64,000 nucleotides of DNA, from contig CAKSPF010000002.1 in the NCBI GenBank assembly GCA_934481345.1, forward strand, positions 62,001 to 126,000. Reading direction: 5' to 3'. The position numbers were made by a program, and so were the translations under genes. Every line of letters starts with the position of its first letter. The stretch's first letter is position 1. The stretch comes from an uncultured Clostridia bacterium (GTDB taxonomy: Bacteria > Bacillota > Clostridia > UMGS1810). Below the pieces are notes generated by a model, which worked only from the letters and a program-made list of their open reading frames with translations, searched no databases and had not been told where the DNA came from. Positions 42,758-51,026 of this stretch are shown here, piece by piece.

Positions 42758-44200
42758 TTAATTTTTATGCTCGTTAAGAAGCTTATTTTTGATATCCCAA
42801 AGGCTATGGGATAAATCCACATAATAGTTGTGAGGATTTTCAAATCTTTTTACCTCATCCCACAGACCGTCTATCTGTTCCTTGCAGTAATCACGCACTT
42901 TTGCAATGTCCGGAGTGCTGTACACGCATTTTCCGTCTTTGAATATCGGTTCAAGGAGCTCGCGCGCATAATAATTTGTAACGGTTTTTCGTTTCCATGT
43001 GTGCTCCGGGTCAAATATTTCATAATCATCACCGTTTGGAGTAGGCTCGTTTTCAAGCATGATAACATCTGCAATAGCTTTGCCGTTGTCTTTGGAATAG
43101 AGCCTTACAAGCTTTTTGCTGCACGGAGTTGTGATCTTTGATATGTTTTCGCTCAGCTTTATTTTCGGAATTTCCACACCGTCTTCAAACACTGCGGCAA
43201 GCTTGTACACACCACCGAAAACAGGCTCGCTCTTTGATGTGATAAGTCTTTCGCCTACGCCGAATGAATCTATGCAGGCGCCCTGGCTCAATAAATCACG
43301 GATAATGTATTCGTCAAGCGAGTTGGAAATAACGATTTTTACATCTTTTAAACCTGCCTCATCCAGAGCAGCCCGTACTTTTTTTGTAAGGTAGGTTATA
43401 TCTCCGCTGTCTATTCTTACTCCGGCAGGCTTGAAGCCGTTCGGTATCAGATATTCTTTAAACACTTTTATCGCGTTCGGCAATCCGGATTTAAGCACGT
43501 TGTAGGTATCTATAAGCAGTGTGCAGGCTTCCGGATAGGTCTTTGCATATGCCAGAAATGCCTCGTATTCTGTCGGAAAAAGCTGAACCCAACTGTGCGC
43601 CATTGTTCCGAGGGCGGGTATTTGGTACATTTTGTCTGCAATTGTGCAGGCCGTTCCGCAGCATCCGGCAATGTATGAAGCTCTTGCGCCGTATACCGCA
43701 CCGTGGTTCCCCTGTGCGCGTCTTGAGCCGAACTCCATAACGGGGCGTCCGCCTGCCGCGCGTACAATTCTGTTGGACTTGGTGGCTATAAGCGACTGAT
43801 GGTTGATGGTAAGCAGAAGCATGGTTTCTATGAGCTGTGCTTCTATAACCGGACCCACAACCTTTACTATCGGTTCGCCCGGAAATATCGGAGTTCCCTC
43901 CGGTATGGAATATATGTCGCATGAAAATTTAAAATCTTTAAGATATTCTAAGAATTCTTCACAGAAAATATTTTTTGAACGCAGATATTCTATATCTTCA
44001 TCGCTGAAATCAAGGTCCGAAATATATTCTATAAGCTGCTGTACACCCGCCATTACGGCAAATCCGCCGTCGTCCGGAACTTTTCTGAAAAACATATCAA
44101 AGCAAGCTCTTTTGTCCTTTAGTCCGTGCTCAAAATATCCGTTTGACATTGTAAGCTCATAAAAATCCATGAGCATTGTCATATTTTCCTTGCAATTCAT
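42758..44200 (-). CDS. pncB: Nicotinate phosphoribosyltransferase
   Basis: Makes nicotinate mononucleotide from nicotinate and PRPP in the NAD salvage pathway. The 480-residue protein has MDFYELTMSNGYFEHGL at the N terminus, MEFGSRRAQGNHGAVYGARA, GTMAHSWVQLFPTEYEAF (catalytic His region), GVRIDSGDITYL and a C-terminal CxxxH-free end typical of the Gram-positive clade. It lies only 17 bases upstream of rnfC in the same direction. Co-transcription with the NAD-reducing Rnf complex is therefore likely. Confidence 0.93.
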   Translation of the reverse strand: MNCKENMTMLMDFYELTMSNGYFEHGLKDKRACFDMFFRKVPDDGGFAVMAGVQQLIEYISDLDFSDEDIEYLRSKNIFCEEFLEYLKDFKFSCDIYSIPEGTPIFPGEPIVKVVGPVIEAQLIETMLLLTINHQSLIATKSNRIVRAAGGRPVMEFGSRRAQGNHGAVYGARASYIAGCCGTACTIADKMYQIPALGTMAHSWVQLFPTEYEAFLAYAKTYPEACTLLIDTYNVLKSGLPNAIKVFKEYLIPNGFKPAGVRIDSGDITYLTKKVRAALDEAGLKDVKIVISNSLDEYIIRDLLSQGACIDSFGVGERLITSKSEPVFGGVYKLAAVFEDGVEIPKIKLSENISKITTPCSKKLVRLYSKDNGKAIADVIMLENEPTPNGDDYEIFDPEHTWKRKTVTNYYARELLEPIFKDGKCVYSTPDIAKVRDYCKEQIDGLWDEVKRFENPHNYYVDLSHSLWDIKNKLLNEHKN

Positions 44201-44229
44201 TGTATCACCCTTTTTAAGTACATAAAATT

Positions 44230-44254
44230 ATGAGGCTGTTTTCGCCAGCCTCAT
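44230..44254 (-). terminator. Hairpin between the 90-residue protein gene and pncB
   Basis: ATGAGGCTG pairs with CAGCCTCAT around a 7-base loop directly at the stop codon of the upstream gene. The T run after it on the minus strand is weak (AATTTTATG), so it may be a partial terminator or an RNA processing site. Confidence 0.5.
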
Positions 44255-44526
44255 TATTCGGCAAAAGCCTCTTCCAGCCAGTACGCGCCGATGTCAAGCG
44301 CTCTGTAAAGGCCTTCGCGTTCAGCTTTCTTTTCCACTCTTCCGTCGGACATAAGAGATACCACTACATCGGTTGCAAGCTCCAAATCCTGATATTTGTC
44401 GGAATCGAGAATTTCCATCAATACATAGTATTTGTCATTGATATCACCGTAAATTACGGTGTTCCCCCGTTTTACGAGAGGACGGTTTTTGTATATCAGA
44501 GCGGTTTGCTCTTTCTTTTTTGCCAC
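44254..44526 (-). CDS. Conserved small protein, function unknown
   Basis: A 90-residue soluble protein: KKKEQTALIYKNRPLVKRGN, then GDINDKYYVLMEILDSD and VVVSLMSDGRVEKKAERE. The strand-rich N-terminal half resembles short clostridial proteins I have seen only as hypothetical. GTG 44526 is chosen since AGGAG (44535-44539) precedes it by 8 bases; the in-frame ATG at 44535 overlaps that site. It is first in a possible transcript with pncB and rnf. Confidence 0.65.
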   Translation of the reverse strand: MAKKKEQTALIYKNRPLVKRGNTVIYGDINDKYYVLMEILDSDKYQDLELATDVVVSLMSDGRVEKKAEREGLYRALDIGAYWLEEAFAE

Positions 44527-44558
44527 AAAAATCACTCCTAAAGTATAATATTATATAT

Positions 44559-44587
44559 ATTTTATCACATAAATTCGGATATGTAAA
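44559..44587 (-). promoter_or_regulatory. Sigma-A promoter upstream of the small gene, pncB and rnf
   Basis: Minus-strand TTTACA (44582-44587), 17-base spacer, TAAAAT (44559-44564), about 33 bases before GTG 44526. It is divergent from the DUF421 gene. Confidence 0.68.
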
Positions 44588-44634
44588 GTAATAATATTAC
44601 TGCTGTAAAAATTAAAAATCCGGGAGAAAGAAAC

Positions 44635-45321
44635 ATGCTTATATTGTTTATAAGAACGATTATATTATATACTCTTGTGGTAACTGCGCTCAGACTTATG
44701 GGTAAAAGACAGATTGGTGAGCTGCAGCCGTCTGAACTTGTGGTTGCAATTATGATTTCCGACCTTGCCACGGTGCCGATGAGCGAGGTGGGCGTACCGT
44801 TATTATACGGCATAATTCCTATTTTTACACTGGTGATAAGCGAAATTATGATTTCGTATATAAGCCTTCGGAGCGAAAAAGTCAGAATTCTTTTGAGCGG
44901 CAGACCGCAGATACTTGTGCGTAACGGTAAGCTTTGCTTCAAGGAAATGAAAAAATGCCGCGTAAATATCGACGATTTGATTGAGGAACTCAGAAAGGCA
45001 GGATATTACAGCTTGTCAGAGGTGGAAACGGTTATACTTGAAACGGGAGGAAGCATAACGGTTATTCCCACACCCGGGGCAATGCAGGCTACATTGGACG
45101 ACCTTAATATAAAAAAAGAGGCGACAAAACTTCCGTTTATCTACATTGCTGACGGCAAGATACGCACAAATGAGCTTGAGCGAAGCGGAAAAAGCCAAAA
45201 ATGGCTCGGCAGTATGCTGAAAAAAAGCGGCATAAGCAGTGCAGACGAGGTATTTATAATGATGGAGGACAGCAACCAAAAAATTTATCTTCAGAAAAGG
45301 AAGGATAAAAATGAGAGATGA
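44635..45321 (+). CDS. DUF421 (YetF-type) membrane protein
   Basis: A 228-residue protein with three N-terminal membrane helices (about 1-75). The DUF421 signature follows, with LRLMGKRQIGELQPSELVVAI (seen as RLMGKRQIGELQPSELV), SGRPQILVRNGKL and DLIEELRKAGYYSLSEVETV. The soluble C-terminal part may sit on the cytoplasmic or membrane face. Function is not established. It overlaps the DUF4363 gene by 11 bases, a pairing seen in many spore-forming Firmicutes. Confidence 0.87.
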   Translation: MLILFIRTIILYTLVVTALRLMGKRQIGELQPSELVVAIMISDLATVPMSEVGVPLLYGIIPIFTLVISEIMISYISLRSEKVRILLSGRPQILVRNGKLCFKEMKKCRVNIDDLIEELRKAGYYSLSEVETVILETGGSITVIPTPGAMQATLDDLNIKKEATKLPFIYIADGKIRTNELERSGKSQKWLGSMLKKSGISSADEVFIMMEDSNQKIYLQKRKDKNER

Positions 45322-45691
45322 GTTGATAGCAGGGGTAATATTTGCCGCAATGTGTGCGGTGTTTGTTTTAAACGGTTATGCGGTAGACGATTGTGCAAAA
45401 AGTGTGTATGAGCAGGCGGAAAGCTTTAAAACGGCAATAGACAGCGGAAATGCCGGACAAATAGAGCGCAGTACCGAGCTTCTGGCAAACATTTGGGAAA
45501 AAAAGATGAAAAATATTTCATACAGTTGTCAGCACAGTCAGATAGATGCGATAGAAGATCAGATTTTTTCCGCGGTTCATTATGCAGAACGAAAACAGTA
45601 TGAAAAAGCGCGATATAAGGCATGCAAAGCTCAATATTTACTCAGTGATTTAAGTAAAAGTGAAAAATTAAGGCTTGACAATATATTTTGA
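45311..45691 (+). CDS. DUF4363 family protein
   Basis: A 126-residue protein with an N-terminal membrane helix (LIAGVIFAAMCAVFVLNGY, about 5-23) and an external helical bundle with two Trp/Lys-rich segments, ELLANIWEKKMKNISY and CKAQYLLSDLSKSEKLRL. The pattern matches DUF4363, whose genes usually follow DUF421 as here. Overlap with the upstream gene suggests a membrane pair. Function unknown. Confidence 0.78.
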   Translation: MRDELIAGVIFAAMCAVFVLNGYAVDDCAKSVYEQAESFKTAIDSGNAGQIERSTELLANIWEKKMKNISYSCQHSQIDAIEDQIFSAVHYAERKQYEKARYKACKAQYLLSDLSKSEKLRLDNIF

Positions 45692-45720
45692 TTGAAATAT
45701 TATTAACTATATGATAATAT
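45692..45720 (+). promoter_or_regulatory. Probable sigma-A promoter of ruvX
   Basis: TTGAAA (45692-45697), 17-base spacer, TAATAT (45715-45720), 24 bases before the ruvX start. Confidence 0.62.
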
Positions 45721-45743
45721 AAATATAACCGGAGATAAAAATT

Positions 45744-46163
45744 ATGAGAATACTTGGAATTGACTACGGGGATTCAAGAGTCGGTATTGCTGTAAGCGAC
45801 CCGTTGGGTATAACCGCTCAGGGGGTAACAACTCTTTTGAACCGCGTATATGACAAAATGCTCGAATCGCTTTTGAAAATTATTGATGAATATAAGGTGG
45901 AAAAAATTGTTTTGGGAATGCCCAAAAACATGAGCGGCACAAACGGAGAACGCACAGAGGTTACGCAAAGCTTCTGCGATGACCTGAAAAAAATGTGCGG
46001 TGACATTCCCGTCGTTCTTTGGGATGAAAGGCTTACCACCGTTCAGGCCGCGGGAATACTTAATACAACAAATACAAGGGGCAGGGACAGAAAAAAGGTA
46101 ATAGACACCGTTGCCGCCTGCATTATACTTCAGAGCTATCTGGACTACAGTAAAGGAGAATAA
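45744..46163 (+). CDS. ruvX: Holliday junction resolvase-like protein RuvX (YqgF)
   Basis: RNase H-fold nuclease implicated in Holliday junction resolution or rRNA end processing. The 139-residue protein has the catalytic Asp motif LGIDYGDSRVGIAVSDPLG, the IVLGMPKNMSGTNGER loop, WDERLTTVQAAGIL (Glu) and VIDTVAACIILQSYLD (Asp). An ACCGGAG site precedes the start. The DUF1292 gene follows 3 bases later, as in many Firmicutes. Confidence 0.94.
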   Translation: MRILGIDYGDSRVGIAVSDPLGITAQGVTTLLNRVYDKMLESLLKIIDEYKVEKIVLGMPKNMSGTNGERTEVTQSFCDDLKKMCGDIPVVLWDERLTTVQAAGILNTTNTRGRDRKKVIDTVAACIILQSYLDYSKGE

Positions 46164-46166
46164 AAC

Positions 46167-46448
46167 ATGGACGAAAAGAAAATAATAACTTTTACAAACG
46201 AAAATAATGAGGAATTTGAATTTGAAATTGCGGATTCGTTTGAAATGGACGGAAGCAAATATGCGGCTTTGATTGCGCCGGAGGAGCCTGACGGTGATGA
46301 TACCGATGCCGAGGTTTTGATTATGCGAATAGAGAGCGAGAGCGACGACGAGGATGTTTTTGTCGCAATAGAGGAAGATGACGAATTAGACAGGGCATTT
46401 GCCATGTTTAAGGATCGCTGCTCGGATGAATTTGATTTTGCCGATTAA
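46167..46448 (+). CDS. DUF1292 family protein (YrzB-like)
   Basis: A 93-residue acidic protein with KIITFTNENNEEFEFEIAD, KYAALIAPEE and ESDDEDVFVAIEEDDELDRA, the DUF1292 pattern. It has no membrane segment. Its gene follows ruvX with AAAGGAG at the join and is typically found in the alaS-yrzL-yrrK-yrzB group of Firmicutes. Role unknown. Confidence 0.88.
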   Translation: MDEKKIITFTNENNEEFEFEIADSFEMDGSKYAALIAPEEPDGDDTDAEVLIMRIESESDDEDVFVAIEEDDELDRAFAMFKDRCSDEFDFAD

Positions 46449-46463
46449 TTTTTAAAATTACTG

Positions 46464-46492
46464 TTGAAAAATAAATTAATTTGTGGTAAAAT
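46464..46492 (+). promoter_or_regulatory. Sigma-A promoter of the 6S RNA gene
   Basis: TTGAAA (46464-46469), 17-base spacer, TAAAAT (46487-46492). Transcription would start near 46499, exactly at the closing stem of the RNA. Confidence 0.75.
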
Positions 46493-46498
46493 ACAATC

Positions 46499-46604
46499 AG
46501 TTCCCTGCGGTGTGCGTGTAACGGATTATTTTAACCAACACATCAAAAAAGGAATCCTAATCTCTGATTGTGGCTGTAGACCAAGCTCAGACTAGGGAAC
46601 ATTT
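46499..46604 (+). ncRNA. ssrS: Probable 6S RNA
   Basis: A structured, non-coding segment with the 6S layout of Gram-positive bacteria. The closing stem is GTTCCCT (46500-46506) with AGGGAAC (46594-46600). Next to it are a conserved CTGCGGTGTGCGTG strand and an AACCAACA segment in the central bubble that mimics an open promoter. 6S RNA binds sigma-A RNA polymerase in stationary phase. Its promoter lies just upstream. The 3' end is uncertain; the transcript may run on through the 46620-46680 hairpins to the terminator at 46689. Recognised by pattern; a covariance search would settle it. Confidence 0.72.
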
Positions 46605-46688
46605 AAGCAGTCAGGCGGAGTCCACCTGCGTAGCAGGTTTAAAATATATCCTGAAAACACGGCTCGGCGGGGTATTTTTGTTAATGTT

Positions 46689-46720
46689 AGGGGGTGTCTT
46701 TCAGATACCCTCTTTGTTTT
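46689..46720 (+). terminator. Rho-independent terminator after the 6S RNA region
   Basis: AGGGGGTGTCT (46689-46699) pairs with AGATACCCTCT (46703-46713) around TTC, followed by TTTGTTTT. The stretch 46605-46688 between RNA and terminator has two short hairpins (CCTGC/GCAGG at 46626-46640) and no ORF. Confidence 0.82.
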
Positions 46721-46772
46721 GTGAATAATTAAACGCATAACTTCAAATACTTTATTTCGGAGTGATGTGTTA

Positions 46773-47129
46773 ATGAATAAAAAAATAAAACTTGTTATAT
46801 CCGGCGCTTTTGCAGGACTTTGCAACGGTCTTTTCGGATCCGGCGGCGGTACACTCGTGGTTCCGTGTCTTGAAAAATTTGCAGAGCTTGAAGAACAGAA
46901 AGCCCATGCAACGGCTATTCTGGTTATACTTCCGCTTTCGGTGATAAGCCTCATAACATATTCCGCAAATGTAAAGACCGATTTTTCGTCGGTTGCAGCG
47001 GTAATAACCGGAGGTGTTCTCGGCAGTATTGCAGGAGCAATGTTTTTGAAGAAACTGAGCGGTACGCTTTTAAGGCGCATATTCGGCGCATTTATACTTA
47101 TTGCGGCATTCAGGATGGTGACGGCATGA
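46773..47129 (+). CDS. TauE/SafE-type transporter, N-terminal half
   Basis: A 118-residue membrane protein with about four helices matching the first half of the TauE/SafE (TSUP) family. The repeat motif is GLCNGLFGSGGGTLVVP, followed by HATAILVILPLSVISLITY. Standard family members are about 250 residues with two such halves in one chain. Here the second half is a separate gene that overlaps by 4 bases. ATG 46773 follows GGAGTG at 8 bases. The substrate may be a sulfur-containing anion or organic anion; not determined. Confidence 0.83.
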   Translation: MNKKIKLVISGAFAGLCNGLFGSGGGTLVVPCLEKFAELEEQKAHATAILVILPLSVISLITYSANVKTDFSSVAAVITGGVLGSIAGAMFLKKLSGTLLRRIFGAFILIAAFRMVTA

Positions 47130-47479
47130 TTATGCTTTTTATTGCCGGTCTTCTTTCGGGAGCCGTAAGCGGTATGGGAATAGGCGGCGGAGTAATTCTT
47201 ATTCCCGTTCTCACCGCGTTTTTTGGCATGAGCCAGAGAAATGCACAGTATATTAACCTTTTGTATTTTATACCCGTTGCAGTATGCGCGCTTATCGTAC
47301 ACGCAAAAAATAAGCGTCTTAACTATAAATGTGCACTTTACACCATTCTCGGCGGTGTGCTGGCTTCTGTATTAGGCTCGTTTATTGCAATGAGTATTTC
47401 TATGGAACTGTTAAGAAAGCTTTTCGGATATTTTTTGTTTGTAATAGGGCTTTGCCAGTTCAAAAAAGCAAAAAAATAA
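47126..47479 (+). CDS. TauE/SafE-type transporter, C-terminal half
   Basis: A 117-residue membrane protein that repeats the family motif GAVSGMGIGGGVILIPVLTAF, followed by NAQYINLLYFIPVAVCALIV and an end with FGYFLFVIGLCQFKKA. With the preceding gene it makes up a full two-repeat transporter. The ATGA overlap and separate start argue for a genuine split gene with coupled translation rather than a sequencing frameshift. The two proteins presumably form a heterodimer. Confidence 0.83.
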   Translation: MIMLFIAGLLSGAVSGMGIGGGVILIPVLTAFFGMSQRNAQYINLLYFIPVAVCALIVHAKNKRLNYKCALYTILGGVLASVLGSFIAMSISMELLRKLFGYFLFVIGLCQFKKAKK

Positions 47480-47514
47480 ATTGACATAAATTTATGACAT
47501 TTTCGGAGGCAGAT

Positions 47515-48930
47515 ATGATTAATGCTGATAATGCAAATGAAAAACTTTTTAAAGAAATGATGATAGGCAAAAAGGTTGCCGTTCTCGGACTGGGTGTAAG
47601 CAACCTCCCGGCTCTGGACTTTCTGGACGAATGCGGCGCAGTAATAACCGCATGTGATAAAACGCCGGCAGATAAGTTTGATGAGGACGTTCTGAGAAAA
47701 ATTCAAAAACTGAGTGATGAATACTATCTCGGCGAAGATTATCTCGACCATCTTGAAGGTCAGGATATTATTCTGAAATCTCCGGGCATAAAACCTTCTT
47801 TGCCGCAGATAGCGGAGGCGAAAAAAAGCGGAACCGTAATTACAAGCGAAATGGAGATATTTATGTCGCTTTGTCCGTGCAGGATTATAGGAGTAACCGG
47901 AAGCGACGGGAAAACCACTACCACCACCATTATTTATAAAATGCTGTCGGAGGAAGGGTATAACTGCTATGTCGGCGGAAATATAGGAACGCCGCTTCTC
48001 GGCAAGCTTGATGAAATAAAAAAGGACGATATTGTGGTACTGGAGCTTTCAAGCTTTCAGCTTATGAATATGAGCGTAAGCCCCGAGGTCGCTGTTGTGA
48101 CAAATATTTCTCCGAATCATCTTGATTATCATCGTGATATGTCGGAATATGTCGAAGCGAAATCACAGATATTCAGTCATCAGGACTCCGATGGCAGACT
48201 GATTGTAAACATGGATAACGCAATAACGGCCGCTTTTGCCAAAAACCGCAAGGCAAAAACCGAGTTCTTCTCGCGCCGTCAGAAACCGGACGGAGCATAT
48301 GTCGATGACGGCTATCTGTGCTACAACGGCGAAAAGATAGTTGCAGTGGAGGATATAAAAATTCCCGGCTGGCATAACGTTGAAAACTACCTTGCCGCTA
48401 TTGCAGCGGTAAGACCTTATGTGTCTGCAAAAACAATAAGAAAGGTTGCAAGGACATTCTGCGGTGTTGAGCACAGAATGGAGCTTGTGCGTACCGTTGA
48501 CGGCATAGAGTTTTACAATGATTCCATCGGTTCTTCGCCTACCCGCACAATTGCCGGTCTTGTGGCTCATAAGGGAAAAATCGTCCTTATAGCCGGCGGA
48601 TATGACAAAAATCTTAACTATGACGAGCTTGGTGTCGCAGTCAGAAATCATGTAAGTGCACTTGTACTTATCGGTGCAACCTCATCGAAAATAGAAACTT
48701 CCGTAAAAAAAGCTTTCGGCGCAAAAAAATGCCCGATACCCATTGTTCATGAAAAAAATTATGAAATGGCTGTACGGGCGGCCTTTGTTCTGGCACGTTC
48801 GCTGAAAAAAGGTGATGAAAGGGTGTCTGTAATACTTTCGCCTGCAAGCGCAAGCTTTGATATGTTCAAGAACTTTATGGAACGCGGCGATTTGTTCAAA
48901 AAAATTGTAGGTAAGCTTAAAATTGATTAG
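47515..48930 (+). CDS. murD: UDP-N-acetylmuramoylalanine-D-glutamate ligase
   Basis: Adds D-glutamate to UDP-MurNAc-L-Ala in peptidoglycan synthesis. The protein has about 471 residues. The N-terminal Rossmann domain has VAVLGLGVSNLPALDFL and ILKSPGIKPSLP, the central ATPase has GVTGSDGKTTTTTII, LELSSFQLMN and TNISPNHLDYH, and the C-terminal domain has FCGVEHRMELVR and FYNDSIGSSPTRT. Start ATG 47515 with GGAGG (47505-47509) is preferred over ATG 47494. It is far from the usual dcw cluster. Confidence 0.93.
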   Translation: MINADNANEKLFKEMMIGKKVAVLGLGVSNLPALDFLDECGAVITACDKTPADKFDEDVLRKIQKLSDEYYLGEDYLDHLEGQDIILKSPGIKPSLPQIAEAKKSGTVITSEMEIFMSLCPCRIIGVTGSDGKTTTTTIIYKMLSEEGYNCYVGGNIGTPLLGKLDEIKKDDIVVLELSSFQLMNMSVSPEVAVVTNISPNHLDYHRDMSEYVEAKSQIFSHQDSDGRLIVNMDNAITAAFAKNRKAKTEFFSRRQKPDGAYVDDGYLCYNGEKIVAVEDIKIPGWHNVENYLAAIAAVRPYVSAKTIRKVARTFCGVEHRMELVRTVDGIEFYNDSIGSSPTRTIAGLVAHKGKIVLIAGGYDKNLNYDELGVAVRNHVSALVLIGATSSKIETSVKKAFGAKKCPIPIVHEKNYEMAVRAAFVLARSLKKGDERVSVILSPASASFDMFKNFMERGDLFKKIVGKLKID

Positions 48931-48945
48931 GCAGGAAGTGTGAAT

Positions 48946-49992
48946 ATGGAAAAAAAGCATTTAATAAAGCAGCTTACATCACTCAGAGGTGTATCGGGAT
49001 ATGAATTCAGATTTTCGAATGAAATAGCAGATATTTTTGCAAAATACTGTGACGAGGTAAAAACCGACGCTCTCGGAAATGTAATAGGCATAAAAAAATC
49101 CGTGTTGTCAAACGGAAAATCAGTAATGATAGAAGCGCATACCGATGAAATAGGACTTATGATTACCGATATTGATGACAGAGGTTTTATGCATTTTGCG
49201 GCAGTAGGAGGAATTGATGCAAGAATCCTGCCGGCAAAGCAGGTAGTGATTCACGGCAAAAAGGATATAAAGGGTGTAATAGGAGCCAAACCGCCGCACA
49301 TTACCACTGCGGAGGAACGCAATAGGGCTGTACCCATGAAAGACCTGTATATAGACACCGGCTACAGCGCCGATGAACTGAAAGAAATAGTTTCGGTAGG
49401 CGATACCGTAACATTTGACGCAAAGTTTTATGAACTCGGCAAAAAATATATAAGCACAAAATCGCAGGATGACAGAACCGGAGTTGCTGTTCTGGTCATG
49501 GTAATGGACAGACTGAAAAATACGGTTTTGCCGTTTGATGTGTATTATTGCGCGTGCGTTCAGGAAGAAGTCGGCAGACGCGGCGCTCTTACGGCGGCTC
49601 ACAGCATAAATCCGGATTTTGCAATAGCAATAGACGTGTGTCACGCTTCCACTCCCGATGCCTCGGCGGATACCTTCAAGGCAGGCAGCGGAACTGTTAT
49701 AAGCAAGGGACCGAATATTCACCCGTATCTTGCGGAAAAGGTAATCGAATGTATGGATGAAAACAACATACCGTACAGCATAGATGTCGACGGCGGCGAC
49801 ACGGGTACGGACGCATGGGCGATACAGACTGCGCGCTGCGGTATACCCACGGTTCTGTTTTCGCTTCCGCTAAGGTATATGCACACCATGGTTGAAACCG
49901 TGAATATTGATGATGTCAGCGCGACAGCGGCGGCAATTTCCGCTTTTCTTGCACAGACTGATGACGCGGAGGTGACAGTATGCTTTCAGTGA
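48946..49992 (+). CDS. M42-family metallo-aminopeptidase, copy 1
   Basis: Dinuclear-metal aminopeptidase of the TET/YsdC/FrvX family, 348 residues. Motifs are MIEAHTDEIGLMITD (His ligand), SQDDRTGVAVLV (bridging Asp), CVQEEVGRRGALTAAH (catalytic Glu pair), AIAIDVCHASTPDA (Asp ligand) and RYMHTMVETVN (His ligand), all in place. ATG 48946 follows AGGAAG. First of three tandem paralogues; its end overlaps the next gene by 13 bases. Cytoplasmic; degrades peptides from the N terminus. Confidence 0.92.
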   Translation: MEKKHLIKQLTSLRGVSGYEFRFSNEIADIFAKYCDEVKTDALGNVIGIKKSVLSNGKSVMIEAHTDEIGLMITDIDDRGFMHFAAVGGIDARILPAKQVVIHGKKDIKGVIGAKPPHITTAEERNRAVPMKDLYIDTGYSADELKEIVSVGDTVTFDAKFYELGKKYISTKSQDDRTGVAVLVMVMDRLKNTVLPFDVYYCACVQEEVGRRGALTAAHSINPDFAIAIDVCHASTPDASADTFKAGSGTVISKGPNIHPYLAEKVIECMDENNIPYSIDVDGGDTGTDAWAIQTARCGIPTVLFSLPLRYMHTMVETVNIDDVSATAAAISAFLAQTDDAEVTVCFQ

Positions 49993-51026
49993 TACGGGAA
50001 TTTACTGATATTCATTCCGTTTCGGGCAATGAATTTAAAATAAGAACAAAAATCATAGAAAAAATCACACCGCTTGCAGACAGTATAACTGTAGATACAA
50101 TGGGAAATCTTATCGCATTTAAAAAGGGCAGAATTTCCGGAAATAAAAAAATTCTTGTCTGTGCTCATATGGATGAGGTAGGGTTTATAATATCGGATAT
50201 TACAGATGACGGGTTTTTAAAATTTAAGTGCGTAGGCGGAATAGATCCGCGCATAATGCTTGCACAAAACGTACTTATAGGCGAAAACTCCGTCGGCGGA
50301 GTTATAGGGATAAAGGCGGTTCATTTGCAGAACGCACAGGAGCAAAACAGTGTTGTAAAGCCGAAGGATATGTATATAGATATAGGTGCGTCATCCAAAG
50401 AAGAAGCTCAGAGCCTTGTAAAAAAAGGAGATTATGCTTGTTTTGATTCCGGTTTTACAGAGCTTGGCGGCGGACTTATCAAGGCAAAAGCGCTTGATGA
50501 CAGAGCCGGCTGTGCGATGCTTTGCGAGCTTATGAAAAATAAATATGAGTCGGATTTGTATTTTTGCTTCAGCGTCCAGGAGGAAGTCGGATTAAGAGGT
50601 GCACGCGTTATTGCAAGGCGCCTTAATGCCGATGCGGCAATAATCTTAGAGGGTACTACCTGCTCTGATATTGCAGGTGTAAAACCGCATGAATTTGCTA
50701 CTGTATGCGGAAACGGCCCTGTTGTTTCAATAATGGACAGAGCATCGTATTCAGATAAGAATTTAAACCGGTTTATATGTCAGATTGCAGAAAAAAGCAA
50801 AATACCTTTTCAGTTTAAACAGTCGGCAATGGGCGGTAATGATGCCGGAGCATATCAGAATGCGGCTGCGGCATGCAAAACGTCTGTTATTTCTCTTCCG
50901 TGCAGATATATTCATTCGCCTGTAAGCTGTGCGAGTACGGACGATATTAACAATATGTATTCTTTAGCCGAAAATGTACTTGAAAATATACACACATTTG
51001 ATTGTGGGAACAGGAGTGAAAACTAA
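49980..51026 (+). CDS. M42-family metallo-aminopeptidase, copy 2
   Basis: A second M42 enzyme of 348 residues. Ligand motifs are VCAHMDEVGFIISD, ALDDRAGCAML, FSVQEEVGLRGARVIA, and RYIHSPVSCAS. The Asp ligand of copy 1 (AIDVCH) is here AAIILEGTTCSD with Glu in the corresponding place, a variation that also occurs in active family members. The gene starts inside copy 1 and overlaps copy 3 by one base (TAATG), so all three are translated together. Confidence 0.92.
   Translation: MLSVIREFTDIHSVSGNEFKIRTKIIEKITPLADSITVDTMGNLIAFKKGRISGNKKILVCAHMDEVGFIISDITDDGFLKFKCVGGIDPRIMLAQNVLIGENSVGGVIGIKAVHLQNAQEQNSVVKPKDMYIDIGASSKEEAQSLVKKGDYACFDSGFTELGGGLIKAKALDDRAGCAMLCELMKNKYESDLYFCFSVQEEVGLRGARVIARRLNADAAIILEGTTCSDIAGVKPHEFATVCGNGPVVSIMDRASYSDKNLNRFICQIAEKSKIPFQFKQSAMGGNDAGAYQNAAAACKTSVISLPCRYIHSPVSCASTDDINNMYSLAENVLENIHTFDCGNRSEN

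Noticed and set aside
46592..47302. A 236-codon minus-strand open frame over the 6S RNA and TauE/SafE genes
   Set aside because: It lies antisense to two clear features, has no ribosome binding site and its translation has low-complexity, charge-scattered composition without family motifs.
46773..47479. Frameshifted single TauE/SafE gene
   Set aside because: Both halves are complete, with their own starts and an ATGA overlap typical of coupled genes.
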